Source of the DNA: Actinomycetota bacterium
GTDB taxonomy: Bacteria > Actinomycetota > Geothermincolia > Geothermincolales > RBG-13-55-18
NCBI GenBank assembly: GCA_028697145.1
Contig: JAQVFR010000017.1
Location: forward strand, 1 to 62,059
Length of the DNA stretch: 62,059 nt
Direction of reading: 5' to 3'
Shown here: positions 1 to 7,889 of the stretch, piece after piece
Layout: every line of letters starts with the position of its first letter
How positions within the stretch are numbered: position 1 is the stretch's first letter
The notes under the pieces: model-generated
Databases searched by the model: none
What the model was told of the DNA's origin: nothing
The model's input: the letters and a program-made list of their open reading frames with translations, nothing else
Translations under genes and position numbers: made by a program

Positions 1-208
1 CGCGGACGCGTCACGGCGCTGGACACTGTTGCGCCGCCCCGCGGGCATACTATCGAGACGCATACGTGCCAGGCCCTGCCGCGCGGACGCGTCACGGCGC
101 TGGACACTGTTGCGCCGCCCCGCGGGCATACTATCGAGACGCATACGTGCCAGGCCCTGCCGCGCGGACGCGTCACGGCGCTGGACACTGTTGCGCCGCC
201 CCGCGGGC
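1..208. repeat. 81-bp tandem direct repeat (2.6 units, continues off window)
   Basis: Two complete 81-bp units (1-81 and 82-162) are followed by a partial third unit (163-208) that matches its first 46 bases, after which the sequence diverges. I see no differences between units. Each unit contains short GCGC-type inverted repeats. Because 81 is a multiple of three, open frames run through the array, but I see no credible protein. The left end is cut by the window, so the true copy number is unknown. Confidence 0.9.
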
Positions 209-245
209 GGCGCAATCGCTTTCGCGATGCAGGCTGTCGGGCGTA

Positions 246-1781
246 TTACTTTATTCCGTAGTCGTGGGAAGTTATGGCTGAGGCGCAGAGGATGCCGCTG
301 GAGCACGCGCAATCCATCGCCACGCCGTATCCCCGCGCCGTGTCGCCAGCGAAGAACAATCCTTCCACCCCCGGTGCCTTTACGTCGGGCTTGAGGCTGC
401 CCGCCTGGGTGACGCTCTTCGCCACGCCCTCCAGTTTCACGCACACGGGATAGAGCTCCCAATCGATGCAATCCTTGAAACCGGGGTAGACGCCCTCGAG
501 GAAGTCGGGGACGGCCCTCACCACCTTCATCACCAGCTCGCGGTTGTGGGACTCGGCCTCCGTCAGGGGCAGATACGCCGTGAAGAGGTGCTTGCCCGCC
601 GGTGCGCAACCAGGCTCGATATACGACTGGATGTTCCACGCCATATAGACGTCCCAGTCGAAACCCTCCTCGCGGGGAACCACGCAAGGCGTCTTCATCA
701 GGCGTTTGGCATGGTCCTCGGGCACGGGCAACTCGGAGAGGCCGAAATAGGGGCTCAGGCTCCCATAGCCGTACAGGGACCTGATATTGGCGACGAAGTC
801 GCCCGGGAAAGCCTTTTCGTCCACGTACTTGAAGAGCTCCTGTATGGGGACGTTGAACACCACCCGCGGCGCGGAGATGAGCTCCTCTCCCGCTTCTCCC
901 CTGACCCTGACGCCCTTGACCTCGTTCCCCTCCAGCTCTATGGCGGTCGCCGCGGTATCGAGGCGCAGCTCCCCCCCGAAGGAGCGGAACCTGTCCGCAA
1001 CCGCTTCCGACCAGGTGATGATGCCGTTCTCGGTGAAGCCGCCGACGTAGACGGTGCCGCCCTTCAACGCCGCCGGAAGGATCACCTGCAGGGAATAGCG
1101 GGTCATATCGCCCATCGAGATGTCTTTGGGGTCGTTAATGGTGGTGAAAAGGGTGCCGAAACAGCGCAGGTAGTCATAGACGACGCTGCTTTCCGACAAC
1201 CCGGTGTTCACCAGGTGGTCGTGGAGGGATACGCGGTCCAGTCCCTCCAGCTGTTCGGGGGTCGCGTTGAGGAAAGGCCCGAAGAAATCAAAGAAGCTCT
1301 TTCCGATCCTCTTGAACTCCCTATACAGCTTGTCGTCCAGCCGTTGTATGTTGCTCAAAGGTGATTCCTGGTAGAACTGCCCGTCGATCCAGGAGCCGGT
1401 CAGACAGGGATTAAAGACGACGTCCCTCTCCCCGTAGCCGCCGATAAGGTCGCGCAGCATGGCGAAATATCCCTCCCCGGCAACGCTCACGGCGTGATAG
1501 CCCAGGTCTATGGTGTAGCCGTCCAGGAGCCTCTTTGCGATCATCTCCTCCAGCGACGGCTCGGAGGCGACGAGGTAGCTGTATTGCCCTCCCAGCAGGC
1601 GACGGTACCATTCTGCCCCTTTCGCGGTCACTTCCTCCCCCCTCATGGAGAGGGCTCGTCCTCCCACTCGATCGTCCTTCTCGATGACAAGCGTTTTCAT
1701 GCCTTCCTGGGCCAGGAGCACCGCCGTGGACAGTCCGCCGACACCGGCTCCCACCACTACTGCGTCCCACTCGTCTGCCAT
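246..1781 (-). CDS. NAD(P)/FAD-dependent oxidoreductase, phytoene-desaturase-like
   Basis: The protein is about 511 residues. An N-terminal Rossmann dinucleotide motif (GAGVGG near residues 11-16) is followed by an acidic residue ending the second strand and by VGGRA. A C-terminal FAD motif, LFFAGDTARGYGVAMD, is also present. This architecture is that of phytoene desaturase, carotenoid isomerase and related flavoproteins that oxidise or isomerise hydrophobic substrates. The start is the ATG at 1781, where AGGGAGG lies about 7 nt upstream; a GTG ten codons earlier lacks a site. No carotenoid genes are nearby, so the substrate is unknown. The neighbouring genes act on acyl-CoA compounds, so a lipid or isoprenoid substrate is plausible. 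Confidence 0.85.
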   Translation of the reverse strand: MADEWDAVVVGAGVGGLSTAVLLAQEGMKTLVIEKDDRVGGRALSMRGEEVTAKGAEWYRRLLGGQYSYLVASEPSLEEMIAKRLLDGYTIDLGYHAVSVAGEGYFAMLRDLIGGYGERDVVFNPCLTGSWIDGQFYQESPLSNIQRLDDKLYREFKRIGKSFFDFFGPFLNATPEQLEGLDRVSLHDHLVNTGLSESSVVYDYLRCFGTLFTTINDPKDISMGDMTRYSLQVILPAALKGGTVYVGGFTENGIITWSEAVADRFRSFGGELRLDTAATAIELEGNEVKGVRVRGEAGEELISAPRVVFNVPIQELFKYVDEKAFPGDFVANIRSLYGYGSLSPYFGLSELPVPEDHAKRLMKTPCVVPREEGFDWDVYMAWNIQSYIEPGCAPAGKHLFTAYLPLTEAESHNRELVMKVVRAVPDFLEGVYPGFKDCIDWELYPVCVKLEGVAKSVTQAGSLKPDVKAPGVEGLFFAGDTARGYGVAMDCACSSGILCASAITSHDYGIK

Positions 1782-2004
1782 GTCCGCCTCCCTGTGTTTA
1801 ACCGTGTCCACTCCAACGTCAGACCCCGGACCAAGCCCGCTGGCCGATCCGGAGAGTATACGATTTATCGCTGTCTATGAAACATCCTTCTTTGAAAAAT
1901 AGCAAGTGCTCCTTAATAGTTTGCCACCTCTTTTTCTAAGTGTTATCCTACTTATCGTTCTGCGCAGTTATGACCGGCTATCAAGACGAGGGAGGGAAAG
2001 AGAC

Positions 2005-3006
2005 ATGTTCGAAGTCATAGCCGAAGGCACGGGACCCCTTTTCATGGATCCCGATGCCGATAAGGCGCGGGAGTTTTTCCACGGCAAGAACAGGGCCCTG
2101 GTAGGCAAGGTCATGACCGTGAGCGAGGCGGTCGCAAAATTCGTCCACGATGGAGAATACCTGGCCATCGGGGGTTTTGGAGCCAACCGCATTCCGACCG
2201 CCATCTGCCACGAGATCCTGCGGCAGCGCAAGCGTAATATGGCCTTTGCCGGTCATACCTCCACCCACGATTTCCAGATCCTTGCCGCGGGGGAGGTGTT
2301 CGACCGCTGCGATATCGCCTACATCATCGGCCTGGAGGCCCGCGGCCTCTCCGCCAACGCCCGCCGTTACATGGAGAGCGGCAAGGTCACCTCGTGCGAG
2401 TGGACGAACTACGCCATGGCCTGCCGGCTCAAAGCGGCTGCGGCGGGTATCTCCTTCATGCCCGCCCGCAACATCATGGGCACGGACACCTTCAAACACA
2501 GCGCCGCCAAGGTGGTGAAATGCCCGTTTACGGGCGAGAACTACGTGCTCTACCCCGCTCTGTGGCCCGACGTGTCGGCCATACACGTACACGAGGCCGA
2601 CATCTACGGGAACTGCCGCCTGAAGGGCATCTCCATCGCGGACCTCGAGCTGGCGCGGGCTTCCAAGCATCTCATCATCACCACGGAGCGTCTGGTCTCA
2701 AACGACGAGATACGATCCGACCCCACCGCCACCGTTATCCCTTACTACCTGGTGGACGCGGTGTGCGAGGTCCCGTATGGCAGCTACCCAGGCAACATGC
2801 CCTACGAGTACTTCTCGGACGAGGAGCACCTGAAGATGTGGCTGACCGTCGAGAAAGACCCGGAGGAGTTCAAGCAGTTCCTGGACAAGTACATTTACGG
2901 GACGCGCGACTTCAACCAGTACCTCGAACTGTGCGGCGGCATCGCGCGCATTAACCAGCTGCGAGCCATGGAGCACCTGATCGACACCGTCAATGGAAGG
3001 GGGTAG
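2005..3006 (+). CDS. CoA-transferase family I, alpha subunit (GctA-like)
   Basis: The protein is 333 residues and resembles the alpha chain of glutaconate-type CoA-transferases. The oxyanion motif GGFGANRIP lies at residues 56-64. Later blocks (PFTGENYVLYPALWPDVS and IHVHEADIYGNCRLKG) are typical of GctA. It should pair with the next gene to move CoA between carboxylic acids. IpdA-like ring-opening enzymes of steroid degradation share this fold, so substrate is not settled. The start is ATG 2005 with GAGGGAGGG 8 nt upstream; the longer upstream frame encodes a hydrophobic stretch without a ribosome site. Confidence 0.88.
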   Translation: MFEVIAEGTGPLFMDPDADKAREFFHGKNRALVGKVMTVSEAVAKFVHDGEYLAIGGFGANRIPTAICHEILRQRKRNMAFAGHTSTHDFQILAAGEVFDRCDIAYIIGLEARGLSANARRYMESGKVTSCEWTNYAMACRLKAAAAGISFMPARNIMGTDTFKHSAAKVVKCPFTGENYVLYPALWPDVSAIHVHEADIYGNCRLKGISIADLELARASKHLIITTERLVSNDEIRSDPTATVIPYYLVDAVCEVPYGSYPGNMPYEYFSDEEHLKMWLTVEKDPEEFKQFLDKYIYGTRDFNQYLELCGGIARINQLRAMEHLIDTVNGRG

Positions 3007-3009
3007 AGC

Positions 3010-3777
3010 ATGAGCGATTACAACACCATGGAGCTGATGATCAGCGTAGCCGCCCGCAACCTCGAGGACGGAGCCTCGGTGGCCGTGGGAACCGGGGCGC
3101 CCTGTGCCGCGGCCATGCTCGCCCAGAAAGCCCACTCCCCGAACCTGGTGATCATCTTCGAGGCCGGCGGCATCGCTCCGCTACTCCCGACCATGCCCAT
3201 CTCCGTCGGCGACTCGCGTACCTTCTACAAGGCGGTCATGGCCAGCGGCATGTGCGAAGTCATGGAGACCCTGGCCCGCGGCATGGTCGATTATTGCTTC
3301 CTCGGAGGCGCCCAGATCGACATGTACGGCAATATCAATTCCACCGTCATCGGCGACTGGGAGAAACCCAAGGTCCGCTTTCCGGGATCGGGGGGCGCTA
3401 ACGACTTCGGGTCTATGGCCTGGAAGATAATGGTTATCACACCGCAGGACTCCCGCCGCTTCGTGGAGAGGGTCAGCTTCATAACCACGCCCGGATACCT
3501 CGACGGGCCGGGCGCGCGGGAAAAAGCCGGCCTGGCGGTGAACACCGGCCCCCACAAGGTCATCACCAACATGGCCGTGATGGGCTTCGATCCCGAGAGC
3601 AAGCGCATGCGGGCGGAGTCGATCCACAAGGGTTTTTCCTTCGACGACGTGCAGGAGAACACCGGCTTCGAGCTGCTCAAGTCGCCGGATCTGGTGGAGA
3701 CGCCGGAGCCTACCGCCGACGAGCTGCGCCTTCTGCGCGAGGAAGTGGACCCCAACCGTTACATCATCGGCCGCTAA
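3010..3777 (+). CDS. CoA-transferase family I, beta subunit (GctB/IpdB-like)
   Basis: The protein is 255 residues and starts three bases after the alpha-subunit stop, so the two are surely translationally coupled. The segment IIFEAGGIAPL (Glu51) sits where family I enzymes carry the catalytic glutamate that forms the acyl-glutamyl anhydride. FLGGAQIDMYGNIN and FPGSGGANDFGS further match the family. Substrate is not readable from sequence. The acyl-CoA dehydrogenases and thiolases a few kilobases away fit a role in activating a carboxylic acid for beta-oxidation-type degradation. Confidence 0.88.
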   Translation: MSDYNTMELMISVAARNLEDGASVAVGTGAPCAAAMLAQKAHSPNLVIIFEAGGIAPLLPTMPISVGDSRTFYKAVMASGMCEVMETLARGMVDYCFLGGAQIDMYGNINSTVIGDWEKPKVRFPGSGGANDFGSMAWKIMVITPQDSRRFVERVSFITTPGYLDGPGAREKAGLAVNTGPHKVITNMAVMGFDPESKRMRAESIHKGFSFDDVQENTGFELLKSPDLVETPEPTADELRLLREEVDPNRYIIGR

Positions 3778-3902
3778 CTACCCGTATAAAAGGGCGGCGG
3801 CACGGTGTCCCGGTGCCTGTCCCGGCGAATCCGGGCCTGGCATGGCACGCGTACGTTAGTCTGAAAGTCAAGGCCTGGTCTGAAGCTTATCGCACGCAAG
3901 AA

Positions 3903-3921
3903 GGGCGCGTCCGACGCGCCC
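3903..3921 (-). terminator. Hairpin terminator downstream of the ATP-grasp gene
   Basis: A perfect 7-bp GC stem (GGGCGCG/CGCGCCC) with a 5-nt loop lies 14 nt past the stop of the minus-strand gene at 3936. On that strand the stem is followed by TTCTTG, a weak U-tract. The convergent CoA-transferase operon could also use it. Confidence 0.5.
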
Positions 3922-3935
3922 TCCTTTCAGTTGTG

Positions 3936-4616
3936 TTATTTGCCGTTGCCCAGGATGATGAGGGAGTCGACGACAACGGGCCTGGAGCCCTGGATGATCA
4001 CCGGGTTCATGTCGATCTCTTTTACGGCATCGTACTCCATGCCGATGTTCCCGATGGCGATGAGGATGTCCGCGAGGAGGTCGCGGTCCACCGCCTCCTT
4101 GCCTCGGAACGGCCCCAGGATGGACTTGCTCTTTATCTCGTCCATCATCTGAAGCGCGTCGTACTTCTCGATGGGCGCCACGCGGAAAGACGTGTCCTTG
4201 AGCACCTCGGTGAATATGCCCCCCAGGCCGAACATGACGCAGGGGCCGAACTGTGGATCCCTTACGAGGCCTACCACCAGCTCGCGTTCCCCCTTGATCA
4301 TCTCCTGCACCAGGACGCCGTCATAAGGGTCAGAACCCAGGTTCTCCACGATCACCTTGTAGGCCCGGCGCACCTCGTCCGCATCGTCCAGGCCGACCTG
4401 GACCAGGTCGCGCTCTGTCTTGTGGGTTATCTCGGGGCCGCATGCCTTGAGGACTACGGGGAAGCCCAGCCTCTCCGCAGCCGCAACGGCTTCGTCCTCT
4501 CCGACCACCAGTTCCTCCCTGGTTACAGGGATCTTGTGCTCGCCCAGGAACAGCTTGGCCTCGTATTCCGACAGGGCTCCCTGCCCCCTGGACACGGCCT
4601 CGTCGATTATACCCAT
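3936..4616 (-). CDS. ATP-grasp acyl-CoA synthetase (ADP-forming) beta subunit
   Basis: The protein is 226 residues, the size of the separate beta (ATP-grasp) subunit of ADP-forming acetyl-CoA synthetase. Motifs include FPVVLKACGPEITHKT, the ATP-grasp segment VLVQEMIKGERELVVG and the metal/ATP segment MFGLGGIFTEVLKD. In this family the beta subunit works with a CoA-binding alpha subunit that carries the phosphorylated histidine, interconverting acyl-CoA + ADP + Pi and acid + ATP + CoA. No alpha subunit is adjacent, so the partner must be elsewhere or the enzyme acts differently. The start has GGAGG 6 nt upstream. Confidence 0.85.
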   Translation of the reverse strand: MGIIDEAVSRGQGALSEYEAKLFLGEHKIPVTREELVVGEDEAVAAAERLGFPVVLKACGPEITHKTERDLVQVGLDDADEVRRAYKVIVENLGSDPYDGVLVQEMIKGERELVVGLVRDPQFGPCVMFGLGGIFTEVLKDTSFRVAPIEKYDALQMMDEIKSKSILGPFRGKEAVDRDLLADILIAIGNIGMEYDAVKEIDMNPVIIQGSRPVVVDSLIILGNGK

Positions 4617-4732
4617 GACATCCTCCGTCTATAGACCTTCGTTTCCCTCTACTACGCCATGAAATATTATCCCATAAGCCTCGGAGGTGGCAAATCACCG
4701 CCTTGCCGACGGTGGTCAGCCGGTCAAGAAAA

Positions 4733-4755
4733 GGGCGCGCCTCGCGGGCGCGCCC
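4733..4755 (-). terminator. Intrinsic terminator of the TetR/dehydrogenase-like operon
   Basis: An 8-bp stem (GGGCGCGC/GCGCGCCC, 7-nt loop) lies 25 nt downstream of the stop of the minus-strand gene at 4780. On that strand it is followed by TTTTCTTG, a good U-tract. Confidence 0.7.
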
Positions 4756-4779
4756 CTTGCTCTTCCACGAACGGATCGC

Positions 4780-5898
4780 TTACGGGGCGAATGGCGTGGT
4801 CATGTCGTTGCCCTCGTAGAGGCGCACCCCGCCTTCCGCCAATCTCTTGAGGAACTCTACCGGCGGCAGGCATGCCTCGGGAGCGAGAGCGCCCTTCTCC
4901 TTGACCAGGCCCTCGCCCAACATCTGCACCGCGACGGACGAGGGCAGGCAGGTGATCATGTCCATGTGTGCGACGGCGCCGTAGGCGAGGTGGACCCATT
5001 TCCCGTCCTTCTTGCCGGTCACGTCAACCCTGCTGGCGGAGCCGGTCTCCGCGGGCCTGCCCACGTTCTCCAGGTAAGGGAGTACCATGTTGAAGAAGCC
5101 GCCAATGATGTCCTTTTTCCTCACCGTGTCCGTGAGACGAAGCTTGACCAGCACATTAGTCAGCGCCACCAGGTAGCCCTCCACCAGGCCGCCTTTCAGG
5201 GTGACGGTACGGGCGTTGATATAGCGCGGGATGGTGATGGGCTCCGGGTGTCCCGCGTGGAAGACGTTGATGGTGCCAACCGGATCTGGAAAACGCAGCC
5301 GCTCCAGCCCCGAACCGGCCGGGACCCAGGTAATCCGTCCATCGATATAGGTGGGGATCATCCCCGTGACGGCGTGGATGTAGTGCAGGGTGACCGCCTT
5401 CCCCGCGGTATCGGCCGCGTGGCTCGCCCACGCGGTGGCTATCTCGTCGACCTCGTCGAGCTGATCGGCAGCGAGCCGTGCGAGGACGTTGGTGGTGCCG
5501 GGAGTCCACCCCACGCCGGTGATGGCCGTAACCCCGGCCTTCTTCGCCTCGGCGTCCAGCTCCAGGAACTCCGCGCACGCATCGTAGTCATCACAGATGC
5601 TGACGTAGTCGACCCCTGCCTCGATGCAGGCGCTCGCCACTTTCCTCTCGTACTTGTAGAACGGCCCTATGGTGCCCATGGCCACATCGAAACCGCGTAT
5701 CGTCTCCACCATCCCGGCGTGATCGTTCGCGTCAACCTTCACGGCCCTGCACTTGCTCCCCAGTTCCCTCGCCAGCGCCTCTGCCGCCTCCAGGTCGTAA
5801 TCCGCGATCAGGAGATCCTCCACGATCTCCTTCGCTGCCAGGTCCTTGACCCCGAAGCGGCCCATCATGCCCGCTCCTCCAAGCGCTATTACTCTCAT
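4780..5898 (-). CDS. Saccharopine dehydrogenase-like NAD(P)-binding oxidoreductase
   Basis: The protein is 372 residues, with an N-terminal Rossmann motif GGAGMMGRF (residues 7-15), then the saccharopine-dehydrogenase-like pattern of a VDANDHAGM strand and a VDYVSICDDYDA segment, and a GVGWTPGTTN motif near the domain junction. True lysine-pathway enzymes share this fold, but so do many uncharacterised oxidoreductases, and the substrate here is unknown. The start is ATG 5898 with AAAGGAG upstream; an ATG 24 nt earlier has no ribosome site. It follows the TetR gene by 51 nt in the same direction and probably shares its promoter. Confidence 0.8.
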   Translation of the reverse strand: MRVIALGGAGMMGRFGVKDLAAKEIVEDLLIADYDLEAAEALARELGSKCRAVKVDANDHAGMVETIRGFDVAMGTIGPFYKYERKVASACIEAGVDYVSICDDYDACAEFLELDAEAKKAGVTAITGVGWTPGTTNVLARLAADQLDEVDEIATAWASHAADTAGKAVTLHYIHAVTGMIPTYIDGRITWVPAGSGLERLRFPDPVGTINVFHAGHPEPITIPRYINARTVTLKGGLVEGYLVALTNVLVKLRLTDTVRKKDIIGGFFNMVLPYLENVGRPAETGSASRVDVTGKKDGKWVHLAYGAVAHMDMITCLPSSVAVQMLGEGLVKEKGALAPEACLPPVEFLKRLAEGGVRLYEGNDMTTPFAP

Positions 5899-5949
5899 CC
5901 TTCCTCTCCTTTCCTCCACCATACAATGAAAAACCTGTATATCGAGAGA

Positions 5950-6555
5950 TCATCTCGAGATGCTCGCAACGACGATGCTCATGACCTCCGCAAGCGCCTC
6001 CCGCATGGACAGCTCCTCCTCGTTCTCCAGCCACTCGAGCTCCAGGCCCTCCACTATGCCCAGGAGGATGAACGCCATGCGCTTGGCGTTCATCTCCCTG
6101 AATTCTCCTCTCGTCATGCCCTGTTCCAGCATATCCTCGAGGGCCTGTCTCATGCGCACGTAATAGCTGGTGACCTTCTCCGTGTAATCCTCGTTGAAGA
6201 TATAGCTGCGGTCGACCCTGAACTTCCACAACAAGCGCAGGTATTCCGTCTCGCGGTAGTAGAGCTCCGCCACCTCCTCCACCAGTTTCTCGAATCTTTC
6301 TGCCACTGTGCCCGCTTCTTTTCTCGCGGCCTCGATGAGCATCGCGAAGTCCCTGAGCATGTCCTCCACCAGGGAGAAGGCCAGCTCCTCCTTGCTCTTC
6401 CAGTACCAGTAGATGGTGCCCTTGCCCAGGTCCGCCGCCTGAGAGATCTGGGAGATGGTGGTGTTGTGGAAGCCCCTCTCCGAGAAGAGTCTAAGGGCGG
6501 CTTCCTTGATCTGTTTCTGCCTGAGTTCCTTGACGGGGTTCTCTCGCCTGGCCAA
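5950..6555 (-). CDS. TetR/AcrR-family transcriptional regulator
   Basis: The protein is 201 residues. The N-terminal helix-turn-helix is textbook TetR: IKEAALRLFSERGFHNTTIS, then ISQAADLGKGTIYWYWKSKEELAF. The remainder is a helical ligand-binding domain with no strong similarity that names the ligand. The start is a TTG with a weak ribosome site. A promoter and a palindromic operator lie immediately upstream (6574-6624), suggesting autorepression with co-control of the downstream saccharopine-dehydrogenase-like gene. The metabolic setting suggests an acyl-CoA or fatty-acid ligand, which is inference only. Confidence 0.9.
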   Translation of the reverse strand: MARRENPVKELRQKQIKEAALRLFSERGFHNTTISQISQAADLGKGTIYWYWKSKEELAFSLVEDMLRDFAMLIEAARKEAGTVAERFEKLVEEVAELYYRETEYLRLLWKFRVDRSYIFNEDYTEKVTSYYVRMRQALEDMLEQGMTRGEFREMNAKRMAFILLGIVEGLELEWLENEEELSMREALAEVMSIVVASISR

Positions 6556-6573
6556 TGCGCTTCACCCAACCCT

Positions 6574-6595
6574 ATCGACCGACCATCCGGTCGAT
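6574..6595. promoter_or_regulatory. Palindromic TetR operator
   Basis: Inverted repeat ATCGACCG-N6-CGGTCGAT, 8-bp perfect arms, lies 18 nt upstream of the TTG start of the TetR gene and directly downstream of its predicted -10 box. Size and position are typical of TetR autoregulatory operators. Confidence 0.75.
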
Positions 6596-6624
6596 ATCCT
6601 ATCATCCCCGCTCCGCCGAGTCAA
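6596..6624 (-). promoter_or_regulatory. Predicted sigma-A-type promoter of the TetR operon
   Basis: Read on the minus strand, -35 TTGACT (6624-6619) and -10 TAGGAT (6601-6596) are separated by 17 bp. The TetR palindrome begins at the next base, so a bound regulator would block the start of transcription. Confidence 0.65.
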
Positions 6625-6746
6625 TCAATCGGGGGGATCCGGACCTGCTGCGCTCAGTGCATACCCACCGACCCGTCCGTTCTCGGATTATTTCGGGCTC
6701 ATGCGGGAAGAATAATATGTGTGCAGCATTGTGGGCTCTATGTCTG

Positions 6747-6784
6747 CCTGCGGCGCATAACAGCGCTTATACCGCAGGCTTTTT
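6747..6784 (+). terminator. Terminator-like hairpin in the leader of the stress-protein gene
   Basis: CCTGCGG (6747-6753) pairs with CCGCAGG (6772-6778), with a nested GCGC/GCGC stem inside, followed on the plus strand by CTTTTTATT. It is a good intrinsic terminator but lies 70 nt upstream of the stress-protein start, with no plus-strand gene before it. It may be an attenuator or end a small RNA. Confidence 0.6.
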
Positions 6785-6854
6785 ATTGCGGCCGCCGGTC
6801 CCCGCGGGCTCGAACGGCGGGAGGGGGATCCGGCTTGAGCGTCAAGGAGGAAGA

Positions 6855-7745
6855 ATGCTGGAAAAAGTGCTTTTCACCGTTGATTTTTCGCCCTTCACCG
6901 AGAACCTTCTGGGGTGCGCGGAGGAACTGGCAAGCGTGGGGATGAGGGAGATGGTGCTTCTCCACGTCGTCGACGCAAACCCCGACGCCGTCCACGGGGA
7001 TCGTCCCAGTCCAGACGCCTCTGCCCCGGAGAAGGAGGCCGGCGCAGCACTAGACTCGCTCGTGGATAAGATGGGCATGATCCCGTTCCTGGTCAGGAAG
7101 GTTGTCAAGACCGGCAATCCCGCCCTGCAGATCCTGGAGACGGCAAAGGAGGAGAACGTTTCCTTCATCTTCATGGGCGCCCACGGCAAGGGTTTCCTCA
7201 ACCGCCTGATCCTGGGCAGTGTGAGCGAGAAGGTATTGAAGCTGTCCGACAGGCCCGTGATGATCCAGCAATGCAGGGTAAAGGGCGGCGCGGAGGACCT
7301 GGTGTGCGAGAACGCCTGCAGCCTCCTGCTGCAGCATATCCTCATCGCCAACGATTTCTCCTCCTACGCCGAGAAGATCGAGCCCGTCCTCAAGGAGTTC
7401 ACCAGCACTTTCTGCGCGCCGGTGACTCTCCTGCACGTGCAGGAGAGCGGGAGGTCCACTTACGGCTGGGACGCCAATTACCGGGCGGAGAAAAAGCGCA
7501 CAAAGGAGAGGATGCGGAGAATGCAGGACCTCGCGAGCGAGCTGGAGCCGTCGTGCGGCAACGTGCGCGTCTCATTCGTGAAGGGGAGCCCCGGCGCCCT
7601 CATCCCCAGGATTGCCGACGAGATAAACGCGTCTCTCATAATCGTCGGCGCCTTCGGTAACCGCACCACCGGCTCCCTTCTGGGCGGCGTGGCCGAGAAG
7701 GTAGCTCGCGAAAGCGAGAGGCCGGTTCTCGTGCTCAAAGCATAA
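6855..7745 (+). CDS. Tandem-domain universal stress protein (UspA family)
   Basis: The protein is 296 residues made of two Usp domains (about 1-137 and 160-296). Domain 1 has the ATP-binding pattern G-x2-G-x9-G-S (GAHGKGFLNRLILGS). Domain 2 has GAFGNRTTGSLLGGV, where the final Ser/Thr is replaced by Val, so nucleotide binding there may be weakened. Cysteines at 21, 140, 151 and 155 recur at identical positions in the paralogue at 60188-61084; the last three lie in the inter-domain linker as C-x10-CENAC. The start is ATG 6855 after AAGGAGG. Its biological signal is unknown. Confidence 0.88.
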   Translation: MLEKVLFTVDFSPFTENLLGCAEELASVGMREMVLLHVVDANPDAVHGDRPSPDASAPEKEAGAALDSLVDKMGMIPFLVRKVVKTGNPALQILETAKEENVSFIFMGAHGKGFLNRLILGSVSEKVLKLSDRPVMIQQCRVKGGAEDLVCENACSLLLQHILIANDFSSYAEKIEPVLKEFTSTFCAPVTLLHVQESGRSTYGWDANYRAEKKRTKERMRRMQDLASELEPSCGNVRVSFVKGSPGALIPRIADEINASLIIVGAFGNRTTGSLLGGVAEKVARESERPVLVLKA

Positions 7746-7773
7746 GGGCGTTCTGCCTGCACCGGCATGGCAT

Positions 7774-7801
7774 TCGGGGGCGGACTCGCGTCGGCCCCCG
7801 A
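7774..7801. terminator. Hairpin between convergent genes
   Basis: An 8-bp stem TCGGGGGC/GCCCCCGA with a 12-nt loop lies between the stress-protein gene and the convergent acyl-CoA dehydrogenase. Neither side has a strong U-tract, so it is only a possible bidirectional terminator. Confidence 0.4.
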
Positions 7802-7889
7802 TTATCTGTCGGCTTCAATCCGACGAGTATCCCGGCGCCGTCTCGGAGCAGCCGGTCTCTATCTGCTCCGCGATCGCGCCGTTCCGGGA

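Noticed and set aside
1906-2004. Upstream extension of the CoA-transferase alpha subunit encoding a hydrophobic leader
   Set aside because: No ribosome site, not present in the family, and the ATG at 2005 has a strong site; a signal peptide makes no sense for this enzyme.
4687-6945. Long plus-strand open frame of about 750 codons
   Set aside because: It is antisense to the dehydrogenase-like and TetR genes, has no recognisable domain and reflects high GC codon bias.
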